Source: Streptomyces sp. NRRL S-455 (GTDB lineage Bacteria; Actinomycetota; Actinomycetes; Streptomycetales; Streptomycetaceae). From it: DNA of 64,000 nt. A model generated the notes under the pieces. It worked only from the letters and a program-made list of their open reading frames with translations, did no database searches and was not told the origin of the DNA. Below, in pieces: positions 25,901 to 34,970 of the stretch. Position numbers and translations under genes: made by a program. Where the stretch lies: NCBI RefSeq assembly GCF_000717875.1, contig NZ_JOCT01000003.1, forward strand, positions 186,001-250,000, read 5' to 3'. How positions within the stretch are numbered: the first letter of the stretch is position 1; each line of letters starts with the position of its first letter.

Positions 25901-26542
25901 CTACTTCTTGCGGGCGGTGGTCTTCTTCGCGGTGGTCTTGCGCGCCGTCGACTTCTTGGCGGGCGCCTTCGTGGCGGTCGCCTTCTTCGCCGGGGCCTTC
26001 TTGGCCGTGGTCTTCTTCGCGGCGGCCGTCTTGGCGGTGCCCGTGGTCTTCTTCGCGGGCGCCTTCTTCGCCGTGGTCTTCTTCGCGGCCGCCGTCTTGG
26101 TGGCGGCCTTCTTCGCCGTCGTCTTCTTGGCGGTGGTCTTCTTCGCCGTCGTCTTCTTGGTGGTCGCCTTCTTCGCGGCGGCCTTCTTGACCGTCGCGCC
26201 GGCGCCGCCGGTCAGGCTGCCCTTCGGCGCCTTCTTGACGGAGACCTCACCGCCACGCGGCAGCTTCTTCGAGCCGCTGACCAGGTCCTTGAAGCCCTGG
26301 CCCGCGCGGAAGCGCGGAACGGAGGTCTTCTTGACCCGAACCCGCTCGCCCGTCTGCGGGTTACGGGCGTAACGCGCCGGACGGTCGACCTTCTCGAAGG
26401 AACCGAAGCCGGTGACGGAGACCCTCTCACCTGCGACGACCGCGCGGACGATGGCGTCCAGCACATGGTCGACAGCGTCGGCGGCCTGCTGGCGGCCACC
26501 CATCTTGTCGGCAATCGCTTCTACGAGCTGCGCCTTGTTCAC
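25901..26542 (-). CDS. hupS: nucleoid protein HupS, HU fused to a histone H1-like tail
   Basis: A 213-aa DNA-compacting protein. Residues 1-90 are a canonical HU domain ([37 protein letters not shown]). Residues 115-213 are a Lys/Ala/Thr repeat (KKTTAKKA type) like eukaryotic H1 and mycobacterial HupB. In S. coelicolor this gene (SCO5556) is sporulation-induced and condenses spore nucleoids. The GTG at 26542 follows AAGGGGAAGAC. The promoter at 26594-26622 lies in an unusually AT-rich patch. Confidence 0.95.
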   Translation of the reverse strand: MNKAQLVEAIADKMGGRQQAADAVDHVLDAIVRAVVAGERVSVTGFGSFEKVDRPARYARNPQTGERVRVKKTSVPRFRAGQGFKDLVSGSKKLPRGGEVSVKKAPKGSLTGGAGATVKKAAAKKATTKKTTAKKTTAKKTTAKKAATKTAAAKKTTAKKAPAKKTTGTAKTAAAKKTTAKKAPAKKATATKAPAKKSTARKTTAKKTTARKK

Positions 26543-26593
26543 GTCTTCCCCTTCGGAGACATCGCCAGAACGAAAGTGTTCAAGCTTTTTCGC

Positions 26594-26622
26594 ACGTTAG
26601 GCAGATATATACCGCAAATCAA
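26594..26622 (-). promoter_or_regulatory. hupS promoter candidate (TTGATT - 17 bp - TAACGT)
   Basis: On the minus strand, TTGATT (26622-26617) and TAACGT (26599-26594) are 17 bp apart, with an AT-rich spacer containing tatatat. The leader would be about 45 bases. Confidence 0.5.
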
Positions 26623-26684
26623 ACACGAAACGGGCTTCTCACCCTTGTGCCGCAACGAACTCAGCGGTGCCGTCCGGTTCGGCG

Positions 26685-26909
26685 TTACTCGTCGGGGAGA
26701 CGTCCCTCGTCGAGGTCCGCGGTGAACCGCTCCAGTCGCCTTGCCGCGTCGGCGAGATCGTGCTTGGCCGCGGCCGTAATGACCAGCAGCTTCCGGGTCA
26801 GCGCCATCCGTACGCCCTCCGGGACTTGCAGTGCGCGCACCCTGGAGTGCGCTTCCTTGAGTTGGTCCGCGACCGCCGCATAGAGCTCGAGTTGGCCGTC
26901 GTGTTCCAT
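26685..26909 (-). CDS. conserved hypothetical helical protein, 74 aa
   Basis: Function unknown. The ATG at 26909 begins MEHDGQLELYAAVADQLKEAH; the protein is almost entirely amphipathic helix (VRMALTRKLLVITAAAKHDLADAARRLERF) with an acidic tail. There is no signal peptide or metal site. CACAAT about six bases before the ATG suggests a leaderless transcript, and a 26-bp dyad lies just upstream. The ORF could extend to 27092, but the added residues lack coding character. Confidence 0.72.
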   Translation of the reverse strand: MEHDGQLELYAAVADQLKEAHSRVRALQVPEGVRMALTRKLLVITAAAKHDLADAARRLERFTADLDEGRLPDE

Positions 26910-26933
26910 GCACAGATTGTGCCATCTGGGGCG

Positions 26934-26959
26934 AGTTGTCGCCTGCGCAGGGGACAACT
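26934..26959. promoter_or_regulatory. 26-bp near-perfect palindrome upstream of the 74-aa gene
   Basis: agttgtc (26934-26940) and gacaact (26953-26959) flank a central ctgcgcag dyad; only one symmetric position fails to match. It lies 25-50 bp before the start codon, over the expected -35. Confidence 0.55.
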
Positions 26960-27094
26960 GCCGCCGCCAACGGCCGTCCGGGCCCACCCGGGAGTCGTGG
27001 TTGTACATCTCGCGTACCCCGACAACCACCTGCTTAACGTGGGAAGTTGACAGTGCCCGCCGGCTGGGGCAGGGCCGTTCGGGTGCAGACAAAG

Positions 27095-27127
27095 CTGTAC
27101 CCCCGATCGGGCCGATCGGGGGTACAG
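27095..27127 (-). terminator. leuCD terminator
   Basis: A perfect 16-bp inverted repeat (27095-27110 with 27112-27127) is followed on the minus strand by ctttg. It sits 58 bp past the leuD stop. Confidence 0.85.
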
Positions 27128-27185
27128 AGGGGGTGCTGCGGTGGCCGAAAGTCGCCTTGTCAGGCGTGGCGGGCCGTGCTCCGGA

Positions 27186-27779
27186 TCAGAGCTGGAGCGT
27201 CCGCGGCTTGAAGGCGGGACGCTTCGCCTCGTACGCGGCGATGTCCTCCTCGTTCTGGAGGGTGATCGAGATGTCGTCGAGGCCGTTCAGCAGCCGCCAG
27301 CGGGAGTTCTCGTCCAGCTCGAAGGAGGCCGTGATGCCCTCGGCACGCACCTCGCGGGCCACCAGGTCGACGGTGATCTCGGCCTGCGGGTTCTTCTCGG
27401 TGAGTTCCCACAGCGCGTCCACGATCCTCTGCTCCAGAACGACGGTGAGCAGACCGTTCTTGAGCGAGTTGCCGCGGAAGATGTCGGCGAAGCGGGAGGA
27501 GATCACGGCCTTGAAACCGTAGTTCTGCAGCGCCCAGACGGCGTGCTCGCGGGAGGAGCCGGTGCCGAAGTCGGGGCCGGCGACCAGGACGGTCGCGCCC
27601 TGCCGCTCGGGCTGGTTGAGGACGAACGACGCGTCCTTGCGCCAGGCCTCAAACAGCCCGTCCTCGAACCCGTCCCGCGTGACCTTCTTGAGCCAGTGGG
27701 CGGGGATGATCTGGTCGGTGTCGACGTTGCTGCGGCGCAGCGGGACGGCCCGGCCGGTGTGGGTGGTGAAGGCTTCCAT
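27186..27779 (-). CDS. leuD: 3-isopropylmalate dehydratase small subunit
   Basis: A 197-aa swivelling domain that pairs with LeuC to isomerise 2- to 3-isopropylmalate. The N-terminus has [17 protein letters not shown], then [17 protein letters not shown] (substrate-binding GSSREH) and [15 protein letters not shown]. Start ATG 27779 lies 5 bp after the leuC stop, a tight two-gene operon. It ends before a strong terminator. Confidence 0.96.
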   Translation of the reverse strand: MEAFTTHTGRAVPLRRSNVDTDQIIPAHWLKKVTRDGFEDGLFEAWRKDASFVLNQPERQGATVLVAGPDFGTGSSREHAVWALQNYGFKAVISSRFADIFRGNSLKNGLLTVVLEQRIVDALWELTEKNPQAEITVDLVAREVRAEGITASFELDENSRWRLLNGLDDISITLQNEEDIAAYEAKRPAFKPRTLQL

Positions 27780-27784
27780 GGTTC

Positions 27785-29215
27785 TCAGACTCCAGCGGGC
27801 GCAGGGGTGTCGGCGGTGGACAGGTCGGCCGGGGAGGCCAGGTGGCCCAGGACGGCGGTAGCGGCCGCGACCTGCGGCGACACCAGGTGCGTACGGCCGC
27901 CCTTGCCCTGCCGGCCCTCGAAGTTGCGGTTGGAGGTGGACGCGGAGCGCTCACCCGGGGCCAGCTGGTCGGGGTTCATGCCCAGACACATCGAGCAGCC
28001 CGCGTGTCGCCACTCGGCGCCCGCCTCCTTGAAGACGACGTCCAGGCCCTCGGAGACGGCCTGCAGACCGACCCGCGCGGAACCCGGGACGACCAGCATC
28101 CGTACGCCGTCGGCGACTTTGCGGCCCTTCAGCAGCTCGGCGGCGGCGCGCAGGTCCTCGATACGGCCGTTGGTGCAGGAGCCTACGAAGACGGTGTCCA
28201 CCTTGATGGAGCGCAGCGGCTGTCCGGCCTCCAACCCCATGTATTCCAGGGCCTTTTCGGCGGCGTGGCGCTCCGATGCGTCTTCGTACGAAGCGGGGTC
28301 GGGGACGGACGCCGAAAGCGGTGCGCCCTGGCCGGGGTTGGTGCCCCAGGTGACGAACGGCGACAGTTCGGCGGCGTCGATGACGACCTCGGCGTCGAAC
28401 TCGGCGTCCTCGTCCGTCCTGAGCGTCTTCCAGTACTCGACGGCGGCGTCCCAGTCCGCGCCCTCGGGGGCGTGCGGGCGGCCCTTGAGGTACGCGAACG
28501 TGGTCTCGTCCGGGGCGATCATGCCCGCGCGGGCACCGGCCTCGATCGACATGTTGCAGATGGTCATGCGGGCCTCCATCGAGAGCTTCTCGATGGCCTC
28601 GCCGCGGTACTCCAGGACGTAGCCCTGGCCGCCGCCGGTGCCGATCTTCGCGATGATCGCGAGGATCAGGTCCTTGGCGGTGACGCCCTCGGGCAGTTCG
28701 CCGTTGACCGTGATCGCCATGGTCTTCGGGCGGGACATCGGCAGCGTCTGGGTGGCCAGCACATGCTCCACCTGGGAGGTGCCGATGCCGAACGCCAGCG
28801 CGCCGAAGGCGCCGTGCGTGGAGGTGTGGGAGTCGCCGCAGACGACGGTGGTGCCCGGCTGGGTCAGACCCAGCTGCGGGCCGACCACGTGCACGACGCC
28901 CTGCTCGACGTCGCCCAGCGGGTGCAGACGCACGCCGAAGTCGGCGGCGTTCTTGCGCAGCGTCTCCAGCTGGACCCGGGAGACCGGGTCGGCGATGGGC
29001 TTGTCGATGTCGAGGGTGGGGGTGTTGTGGTCCTCGGTGGCGATGGTGAGGTCGAGGCGGCGCACCTTGCGGCCGCTCTTGCGGAGGCCGTCGAAGGCCT
29101 GCGGGCTGGTCACCTCGTGCAGCAGGTGCAGATCGATGAAGAGAAGGTCGGGCTCGCCTTCCACGCGCCGGACGACATGGTCGTCCCAGACTTTCTCCGC
29201 GAGTGTCCTACCCAT
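27785..29215 (-). CDS. leuC: 3-isopropylmalate dehydratase large subunit
   Basis: A 476-aa aconitase-family Fe-S enzyme for leucine synthesis. Cluster ligands appear in VGSCTNGR and [10 protein letters not shown]; substrate residues lie in [31 protein letters not shown]. The ATG at 29215 follows GGAGGGAACAGCG. A stable hairpin (29229-29250) abuts the ribosome site and may modulate translation; no leucine-rich leader peptide was found. It is divergent from ndgR, whose product controls leuCD in S. coelicolor. Confidence 0.96.
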   Translation of the reverse strand: MGRTLAEKVWDDHVVRRVEGEPDLLFIDLHLLHEVTSPQAFDGLRKSGRKVRRLDLTIATEDHNTPTLDIDKPIADPVSRVQLETLRKNAADFGVRLHPLGDVEQGVVHVVGPQLGLTQPGTTVVCGDSHTSTHGAFGALAFGIGTSQVEHVLATQTLPMSRPKTMAITVNGELPEGVTAKDLILAIIAKIGTGGGQGYVLEYRGEAIEKLSMEARMTICNMSIEAGARAGMIAPDETTFAYLKGRPHAPEGADWDAAVEYWKTLRTDEDAEFDAEVVIDAAELSPFVTWGTNPGQGAPLSASVPDPASYEDASERHAAEKALEYMGLEAGQPLRSIKVDTVFVGSCTNGRIEDLRAAAELLKGRKVADGVRMLVVPGSARVGLQAVSEGLDVVFKEAGAEWRHAGCSMCLGMNPDQLAPGERSASTSNRNFEGRQGKGGRTHLVSPQVAAATAVLGHLASPADLSTADTPAPAGV

Positions 29216-29379
29216 CGCTGTTCCCTCCGGCCGGCGACGATCCGCCGGCCCAACTAGAGATCTTGAGGAGGCGGGCCCCACGCCCCTGGATTCCGGGCAT
29301 CCGCCGCCAGGCCCGTACGTCACGGGCCGTTGTGACTTCGTGTCTTCCAGAGTGGCGGGTTCCACGAGAATTTGAACTT

Positions 29380-29400
29380 GCGTTTCACAGAGTGAGACGC
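29380..29400. promoter_or_regulatory. NdgR operator candidate
   Basis: gcgtttcac (29380-29388) and gtgagacgc (29392-29400) form an inverted repeat with one mismatch and a 3-base centre. It lies in the divergent ndgR-leuC region, 12 bp before the ndgR start, consistent with autoregulation and leuCD control by an IclR-type dimer. Confidence 0.6.
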
Positions 29401-29412
29401 GAGTATCGTTTC

Positions 29413-30129
29413 ATGGACAACAGTAGCGGCGTCGGCGTTCTGGACAAGGCGGCCCTCGTCCTGAGCGCTCTGGAGTCCGGTCCGGCCACCCTCGCGGGCC
29501 TGGTCGGCGCCACCGGACTGGCACGACCCACGGCCCACCGCCTGGCCGTGGCGCTGGAACACCACCGCATGGTGGCGCGCGACATGCAGGGCCGTTTCAT
29601 TCTCGGCCCCCGCCTCGCGGAACTGGCCGCGGCAGCCGGTGAGGACCGTCTCCTCGCCACCGCCGGCCCCGTGCTCACCCACCTCCGTGACATCACGGGC
29701 GAGAGCGTGCAGCTCTATCGCCGCCAGGGCGACATGCGCATCTGCGTCGCCGCGGCGGAGCGCCTGTCCGGACTCCGGGACACGGTCCCGGTCGGTTCGA
29801 CGCTCACGATGAAGGCCGGTTCCTCGGCACAGATCCTGCTGGCCTGGGAGGAGCCGGAGCGGCTGCACCGGGGCCTGCAGGGGGCGCGCTTCACGGCGAC
29901 AGCGCTGTCGGGCGTAAGGCGCCGGGGCTGGGCCCAGTCGATCGGCGAGCGCGAGCCGGGGGTGGCGTCCGTCTCCGCACCGGTGCGGGGGCCGTCGAAC
30001 CGTGTGGTGGCGGCGGTGTCGGTGTCCGGGCCGATCGAGCGCCTGACGCGGCACCCTGGCCGTATGCACGCGCAGGCCGTGATCGACGCGGCTGGGCGCC
30101 TCTCCGAGGCACTTCGACGCACCGGCTGA
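29413..30129 (+). CDS. ndgR: IclR-family regulator NdgR
   Basis: A 238-aa regulator: an N-terminal winged helix (VLDKAALVLSALESG, GLARPTAHRLAVALE) and a C-terminal IclR effector domain (LLATAGPVLTHLRDITGESVQLY, GSTLTMKAGSSAQILLAW). In S. coelicolor NdgR (AreB, SCO5552) controls leuCD and other amino-acid genes, and has been linked to quorum-type regulation and antibiotics. The ATG at 29413 yields exactly 238 residues; the ORF extends 70 codons further upstream through the operator, which is not plausible. Confidence 0.93.
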   Translation: MDNSSGVGVLDKAALVLSALESGPATLAGLVGATGLARPTAHRLAVALEHHRMVARDMQGRFILGPRLAELAAAAGEDRLLATAGPVLTHLRDITGESVQLYRRQGDMRICVAAAERLSGLRDTVPVGSTLTMKAGSSAQILLAWEEPERLHRGLQGARFTATALSGVRRRGWAQSIGEREPGVASVSAPVRGPSNRVVAAVSVSGPIERLTRHPGRMHAQAVIDAAGRLSEALRRTG

Positions 30130-30225
30130 ACCGACTTGATCGTCCTTGGGGAGAGCAGGCCTCAACGCCGCGGCAGGCTTTCCCCGACCAGGCGCCGCGA
30201 GAGGGACGGTTTCGTCGTCGCGCGC

Positions 30226-30268
30226 GGGCCGTCAGTGGCTGATCGCGCAGTTCCCCGCGCCCCTTCAG
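30226..30268. repeat. dispersed Streptomyces palindromic repeat, intergenic copy
   Basis: Carries cgcgcagttccccgcgcccc, as in smc (4190-4217) and before accE (45455-45475). It lies between ndgR and the tRNA terminator. Confidence 0.75.
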
Positions 30269-30279
30269 GGCATACGCAG

Positions 30280-30307
30280 AAGGCCCCTCACCGAGGTGAG
30301 GGGCCTT
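30280..30307 (-). terminator. terminator of the tRNA-Gln/Glu operon
   Basis: aaggcccctcac and gtgaggggcctt form a perfect 12-bp stem with a 4-base loop, directly after the last tRNA on the minus strand; it may also end ndgR from the other side. Confidence 0.85.
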
Positions 30308-30316
30308 CGTCATGTG

Positions 30317-30389
30317 TACCCCCGACCGGATTCGAACCGGCGCTACCGCCTTGAGAGGGCGGCGTGCTAGGCCGCTACACAACGGGGGC
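30317..30389 (-). tRNA. tRNA-Glu (CTC), distal copy
   Basis: 73 nt, cloverleaf with acceptor GCCCCCG/CGGGGGT, anticodon loop CTCTCAA (anticodon CTC) and T-arm GCCGGTTCGAATCCGGT. CCA is not encoded. It is the last gene of the five-tRNA operon. Confidence 0.93.
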
Positions 30390-30417
30390 GTGGACACTGC
30401 GTTTCCGCAGGTCCGAG

Positions 30418-30489
30418 CTGGTCTACCTGGACTCGAACCAAGACTAACTGAACCAGAATCAGTCGTGCTGCCAATTACACCATAGACCA
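30418..30489 (-). tRNA. tRNA-Gln (CTG), distal copy
   Basis: 72 nt, acceptor TGGTCTA/TAGACCA, anticodon CTG, T-loop TTCGAGT. CCA is not encoded. It differs from the other Gln copy by a compensated acceptor pair. In Streptomyces, tRNA-Gln is usually first charged with Glu and then amidated by GatCAB. Confidence 0.93.
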
Positions 30490-30509
30490 ATGTGGTTTAG
30501 ACCAGTCAG

Positions 30510-30582
30510 TACCCCCGACCGGATTCGAACCGGCGCTACCGCCTTGAGAGGGCGGCGTGCTAGGCCGCTACACAACGGGGGC
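30510..30582 (-). tRNA. tRNA-Glu (CTC), middle copy
   Basis: 73 nt, identical to the copy at 30317-30389 over the mature tRNA as read here. Anticodon CTC. Confidence 0.93.
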
Positions 30583-30622
30583 CCTAGCAGTCCCGAGATG
30601 ATCGTCGATCACTCGGAACCAG

Positions 30623-30695
30623 TACCCCCGACCGGATTCGAACCGGCGCTACTGCCTTGAGAGGGCAGCGTGCTAGGCCGCTACACAACGGGGGC
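30623..30695 (-). tRNA. tRNA-Glu (CTC), proximal copy with altered anticodon stem
   Basis: 73 nt, like the other two except that one anticodon-stem pair is changed on both sides (C-G to T-A type), so pairing is kept. This compensation supports a functional gene. Confidence 0.93.
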
Positions 30696-30715
30696 ATGCA
30701 GATAAGCTCTGCGAG

Positions 30716-30787
30716 CTGGCCTACCTGGACTCGAACCAAGACTAACTGAACCAGAATCAGTCGTGCTGCCAATTACACCATAGGCCA
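30716..30787 (-). tRNA. tRNA-Gln (CTG), proximal copy, first of the operon
   Basis: 72 nt, acceptor TGGCCTA/TAGGCCA with both partners changed relative to the distal copy. Anticodon CTG. It heads the minus-strand order Gln-Glu-Glu-Gln-Glu. A clear promoter was not identified; gttcta (TAGAAC on the minus strand) at 30817-30822 is a weak -10 candidate. Confidence 0.93.
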
Positions 30788-30877
30788 CTGGAACGCAAGC
30801 CCCGGCGGGGGATCTTGTTCTAGTAGTGCGCCTGGGGTTTTCTGCCTTCCGGCCCGCCCCTCGGCGCAGGAAGAACA

Positions 30878-31609
30878 TTACCCGAAGGTGGACGGGGCTC
30901 CAAAACGACTATCCGCGCCGAGCAGAGACGGCAGTTCGGCGAGGGAGGCGATGCGGTGCGGCCCGGTGGGCGGGTCGATCGTGGCGTACGCGCCCCCGCG
31001 GTCGATCCAGACCGACAGCAGCCCCGCGTCCGCGGCACCCCGCCCGTCGATCTCCGGGTGGTCGCCGACGTACGCGACCTGGTGCGGAGCGAGGCGGAGA
31101 GCTGCGCAGACGGCGTGGAAGGCGCCGGCCTCCGGCTTGGAGACGCCGAGCTCGGCCGCGCAGAGGATGGCCTCGAAGCGGTCGTGGACGCCGAGAACGC
31201 GCAGTTTGCGGTCCTGGACGTGCAGGCTGGAGTTGGAGAGCACGGCGTGCCGGTGGCTGACGGCGAGGGTGTCCAGGACGGGCAGGACGTCCGGGAAGAG
31301 GGCCCAGACCGCCTCGTAGTGGGCGATGTACCGCTCGAACCACGCGTCGGTCTCGGCGTCGGTCAGCTCCTGGCCCAGGAACGCCCGTACACGGTCGCGC
31401 CGCTGGGCCTCGAAGGTGACCTCGCCGGCTGCGAAGCGGGCCCACTGCAGATCGGTGATCTCCCGCCAGCGGGTGATGGCCTGCTCGACGGTGCCGTAGT
31501 CGTCGAGCAGGCCCTCGGCCGTGAGGTGGGCGCGCATACCGAGACGGTCGGCGGTGGTGTAGTCGAAGAGGGTGTCGTCGACGTCCCAGACCACGGCTTG
31601 GATGCTCAT
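30878..31609 (-). CDS. HAD-superfamily hydrolase (phosphatase type)
   Basis: A 243-aa cytoplasmic hydrolase. The four HAD motifs are present: DVDDTLFDYTT (I, Asp nucleophile), VLSNSS (II), GVSKPEAGAFHAV (III Lys) and YVGDHPEIDGRGAADAG (IV). An inserted helical cap between I and II places it in subfamily I. Substrate is unknown. The ATG at 31609 is preceded six bases earlier by TACGGT, so it may be leaderless. It lies between gltX and the tRNA cluster on the same strand. Confidence 0.9.
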   Translation of the reverse strand: MSIQAVVWDVDDTLFDYTTADRLGMRAHLTAEGLLDDYGTVEQAITRWREITDLQWARFAAGEVTFEAQRRDRVRAFLGQELTDAETDAWFERYIAHYEAVWALFPDVLPVLDTLAVSHRHAVLSNSSLHVQDRKLRVLGVHDRFEAILCAAELGVSKPEAGAFHAVCAALRLAPHQVAYVGDHPEIDGRGAADAGLLSVWIDRGGAYATIDPPTGPHRIASLAELPSLLGADSRFGAPSTFG

Positions 31610-31702
31610 GGTCCGACCGTACCCACCGGTGGCATGCAACGTCCTCTCCGGAGGCAGAAGTTGGCCGTGAGGGGAACTCCGGTTGACGGCTGGGGGACAC
31701 GG

Positions 31703-31735
31703 CGAGGGCGGCGCCCGGACCGGACGCCGCCCTCG
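31703..31735 (-). terminator. gltX terminator
   Basis: cgagggcggcg (31703-31713) pairs perfectly with cgccgccctcg (31725-31735), 20 bp past the gltX stop. Confidence 0.75.
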
Positions 31736-31754
31736 TGATCGGTGCTCTCTCGCG

Positions 31755-33239
31755 TTACGCGGCCAGCTTCGCCAGTGCCGCGTCGATCCGGGCCAGGGTC
31801 GTCTCCTTGCCCAGGACCTCCAGGGACTCGAAGAGCGGCAGACCGACCGTGCGGCCGGTGACGGCGACGCGGACGGGGGCCTGGGCCTTGCCGAGCTTGA
31901 GGCCGTGGGCCTCGCCGGCGGCCAGGACGGCCTCCTTGAGCGACTCGGCGGAGGTCCAGTCGGCCGCCTCCAGCTTCTCCCGGGCCGTACGCAGGAGGGC
32001 GTCCGAGCCCTCCTTCATGGCCTTCGCCCAGCTGGCCTCGTCCTCGACCGGCTCCGGCAGGAACAGGAAGTCGACGTTGTCGGTGATCTCCGACAGGACC
32101 TTGAGGCGGGTCTGCGCGTGCGGCGCGATGGCCTGCCACTTCGCCTCGTCGAAGGCCTCCGGGGCCCAGGGGGCGAACGGGGCCTGGAGCCACGGGCGGC
32201 AGCGCTCCGTGAAGTCCTTCACATCCAGCAGGCGGATGTGGTCGCCGTTGATGGCCTCGCACTTCTTGAGGTCGAAGCGGGCCGGGTTCGGGTTCACGTC
32301 GGAGATCTCGAACGCGGCGATCATCTCGTCGATACCGAAGACGTCCTGGTCGGCCGAGAGGGACCAGCCGAGCAGGGAGAGGTAGTTGAGCAGGCCCTCG
32401 GGGAGGAAGCCGCGCTCCCGGTAGAGGTTGAGGGACGACTGGGGGTCGCGCTTGGAGAGCTTCTTGTTGCCCTCGCCCATCACGTACGGCAGGTGGCCGA
32501 AGGACGGGATCTCCTTTGCGATGCCCAGCTCGATCAGCGCCTTGTACAGGGCGATCTGGCGGGGCGTGGAGGAGAGCAGGTCCTCGCCGCGCAGGACGTG
32601 GGTGATCTCCATCAGGGCGTCGTCGACCGGGTTGACCAGCGTGTACAGCGGGGCGCCGTTGGCGCGGACGATGCCGTAGTCCGGGACGTTCTCCGGGGTG
32701 AAGGTCAGCTCGCCGCGGACCAGGTCGGTGAAGGTGATCGTCTCGTCGGGCATGCGGAAGCGGACGATCGGCTCGCGGCCCTGGGCCTTGTACTCCTCGA
32801 CCTGGGCGTCGGTCAGCTCGCGGCAGTGGCCGTCGTAGCCGGAGGGCTTGCCGGCGGCGCGGGCGGCCTCGCGGCGGGTGTCCAGCTCCTCCTGGGAGCA
32901 GTAGCAGCGGTAGGCGTGACCGGCGTCGAGGAGCTTGGCCGCGACGTCCTTGTAGAGGTCCATGCGCTGCGACTGGCGGTACGGCGCGTGCGGACCGCCG
33001 ACCTCGGGGCCCTCGTCCCAGTCGAAGCCCAGCCAGCGCATCGAGTCGAGCAGCTGGGTGTACGACTCCTCGGAGTCGCGGGCCGCGTCGGTGTCCTCGA
33101 TACGGAAGACCAGGGTGCCCTGGTGGTGCTTGGCGAACGCCCAGTTGAACAGGGCGGTGCGCACCAGGCCCACGTGGGGGTTTCCGGTGGGCGACGGACA
33201 GAAACGGACGCGTACGGGGGAGCCGGGTGCGCTAGCCAC
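31755..33239 (-). CDS. gltX: glutamyl-tRNA synthetase
   Basis: A 494-aa class I synthetase. The HIGH-type motif is in [13 protein letters not shown] and the KMSKS motif is [20 protein letters not shown] and the C-terminal anticodon-binding helices are present. Streptomyces generally lack GlnRS, so this enzyme probably also makes Glu-tRNA-Gln for GatCAB; its position near Gln and Glu tRNA genes fits. The GTG at 33239 overlaps the stop of the upstream FAH-family gene; a TTG at 33248 is a weaker alternative adding three residues. Confidence 0.96.
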   Translation of the reverse strand: MASAPGSPVRVRFCPSPTGNPHVGLVRTALFNWAFAKHHQGTLVFRIEDTDAARDSEESYTQLLDSMRWLGFDWDEGPEVGGPHAPYRQSQRMDLYKDVAAKLLDAGHAYRCYCSQEELDTRREAARAAGKPSGYDGHCRELTDAQVEEYKAQGREPIVRFRMPDETITFTDLVRGELTFTPENVPDYGIVRANGAPLYTLVNPVDDALMEITHVLRGEDLLSSTPRQIALYKALIELGIAKEIPSFGHLPYVMGEGNKKLSKRDPQSSLNLYRERGFLPEGLLNYLSLLGWSLSADQDVFGIDEMIAAFEISDVNPNPARFDLKKCEAINGDHIRLLDVKDFTERCRPWLQAPFAPWAPEAFDEAKWQAIAPHAQTRLKVLSEITDNVDFLFLPEPVEDEASWAKAMKEGSDALLRTAREKLEAADWTSAESLKEAVLAAGEAHGLKLGKAQAPVRVAVTGRTVGLPLFESLEVLGKETTLARIDAALAKLAA

Positions 33240-34008
33240 GCTTGACAACCTTGTTGGTGAGAGTGCCGATGCCTTCGATGGTGACGGCGACCTCGTCGCC
33301 GACGTTGAGGGGGCCGACCCCAGCCGGGGTGCCCGTGAGGATCACGTCGCCGGGGAGCAGCGTCATGGCCTCGGAGATGTTGACGATCAGGTCCTCGACG
33401 GAGTGGATCATCTCGCTGGTGCGGCCCAGCTGGCGCTGCTGGCCGTTGACCGTGAGCTGGATGGTCAGGTCGGAGGGGTCGAGGTCGGTCTCCACCCAGG
33501 GACCGAGCGGGCAGGAGGTGTCGAAGCCCTTGGCCCGGGCCCACTGCTTCTCGCGCTTCTGGACGTCGCGGGCGGTGATGTCGTTGGCGCAGGTGTAGCC
33601 GAAGATCACGTCCTTGACGCGTTCGCGCGGGACCTCGCGGCACATCCGGCCGATCACCACGGCCAGCTCGGCCTCGTGGTGCACCTCCTCGGAGAAGGAG
33701 GGGTACTGGATCTCGTCGCCGGGGCCGATCACCGAGGTGGACGGCTTGAAGAAGGCGAAGGGCTGCTCGGGGACCTCGTTGCCCAGTTCCTTCGCGTGGT
33801 CGGCGTAGTTGCGGCCGAAGGCCACCACCTTGTTGGGGAGCACCGGCGGCAGCAGCCTGACCTTGCCGACCGGCACCTTCGTGCCGGAGAGCTCGAAGTC
33901 CGCGAACGGGATGCCCTTGATGATGTCCAGGACGAGCTCGTCCTGCTTCTCGCCCTCGATCGCGCCGAAGGCGACGTTCCCGTCGATGGAGAATCTGGCG
34001 ATGCGCAC
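33232..34008 (-). CDS. fumarylacetoacetate hydrolase-family protein
   Basis: A 258-aa metal-dependent hydrolase/decarboxylase-fold protein. Typical sites are [13 protein letters not shown], the metal-binding [34 protein letters not shown] and [17 protein letters not shown]. The family includes acylpyruvases, oxaloacetate decarboxylases and homoprotocatechuate enzymes, so the substrate is open. The GTG at 34008 gives [10 protein letters not shown]. It overlaps gltX by 8 bp, so the two are cotranscribed. Confidence 0.9.
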   Translation of the reverse strand: MRIARFSIDGNVAFGAIEGEKQDELVLDIIKGIPFADFELSGTKVPVGKVRLLPPVLPNKVVAFGRNYADHAKELGNEVPEQPFAFFKPSTSVIGPGDEIQYPSFSEEVHHEAELAVVIGRMCREVPRERVKDVIFGYTCANDITARDVQKREKQWARAKGFDTSCPLGPWVETDLDPSDLTIQLTVNGQQRQLGRTSEMIHSVEDLIVNISEAMTLLPGDVILTGTPAGVGPLNVGDEVAVTIEGIGTLTNKVVKRG

Positions 34009-34180
34009 GGGATGCTTGGCCCCTTGACTGAAGCGGCTGGAGTCTGACGCTCCAGGCTAACGCGGGGAGGTGTCCGCACCGTGCGCATTACGGGGGGCGC
34101 CCACCGTCGCCGGGGACGCCCCTCGATCTTCGTGTCCCGCCGCCTGAGCATCCGGCGGCCGGCGCGCGTACTGACTGATG

Positions 34181-34372
34181 TCACTCCGCGGCTGCGGCGG
34201 CCGCGACAGGGATCTCCATGAGGACGGTGCGCTTGGGGTTGGCGGTCTGGGTGGGGAGTGCGACGGGGTGCTCCGGCTGCTCCGGCGTCTGCAGTTCGTC
34301 GGCGTCGTCCAAGTGCGCCAGCGTCGTGCGTCGCGGGTTGGCGATCTTGTGGAACATCGTCGTCGTCTTCAC
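34181..34372 (-). CDS. 63-aa peptide with a duplicated ANP-R-T motif, unknown function
   Basis: Starts at GTG 34372 (MKTTTMFHKIANPRRTTLAH); a downstream ATG at 34357 is a possible second start. Two related blocks occur, IANPRRTTLAH near the N-terminus and TANPKRTVLME near residue 43, joined by an acidic Pro/Glu linker, and the peptide ends IPVAAAAAAE. There is no Cys and no membrane segment. Codon use fits coding. I do not recognise the family; a RiPP-type precursor or small regulatory protein is conceivable, but no modification enzyme is adjacent. It precedes the FAH gene by about 170 bp on the same strand. Confidence 0.6.
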   Translation of the reverse strand: MKTTTMFHKIANPRRTTLAHLDDADELQTPEQPEHPVALPTQTANPKRTVLMEIPVAAAAAAE

Positions 34373-34970
34373 TGTTTACTTGACCCTGTTCTGTGACGGG
34401 CGCCGGAAGGGCACGTAGGGCCCGGACCGGCGCGGGTTGTCGGTTTTGCCAACTCTGTAAAGCGTCAGGCTAAACACGGGATTCCCGGCGTAATCGCGAG
34501 GAGAGCAAGATCGGCATGTGAGTTTTCTCACGAATCAGGGGGCGAATCGGTCAATCCGGACCCGCGCTTCAGGTCAGCGAAACGGACATTGACTGACTGA
34601 AGCCCTCATTCCGCTCCTGATCATGGCGACTGGGACACCCGTCACGGCCAGGCAACTCGCGGGCATACGCCCGGAATGAGCAACTCACTTTCTACGTCCG
34701 GTGACGCAACCCTCACGTGGTGTCACGTAGGTCACGGCCTGGTCTACGAGCCTTGTTGGAGATCCTGTGCTGTGCTGGAATGCCACGGACCGCCGCAGGA
34801 TCTAGCCGGCGCACAGGGGGCGCACAGACGCGCCGAGTGGCGGCGAGAAGGGGGAGCCAGCGCCGGTCACTCACGACCACCACGGGGCGCATTCAGGGCG
34901 TCCCCAGTACGCCGACACCGTGCCCCGCCGTTCATCCGACGGGGTGCCTGGTCCAGAGGTTGCGACGCTA
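34373..34970. other. 598-bp intergenic region upstream of the first conservon
   Basis: No convincing gene; a plus-strand ORF from 34676 lacks a ribosome site and plausible composition. The region is less G+C rich near 34440-34640. It carries gtgctggaatgcc at 34772-34784, repeated exactly before cvnA2 at 40433-40445; repeated cacgt boxes at about 34714-34735; and a one-mismatch hairpin at 34923-34944. The cvnA1 promoter must be here, but I could not fix its -10/-35. Confidence 0.5.

Noticed and set aside
25915..26200. Tandem DNA repeat as a separate element
   Set aside because: It is the Lys/Ala/Thr tail of hupS, expected for this protein.
29216..29400. Leucine leader peptide/attenuator for leuC
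   Set aside because: Hairpins exist (29229-29250 and 29310-29328), but no short ORF with Leu codon runs and no U-tailed terminator was found.
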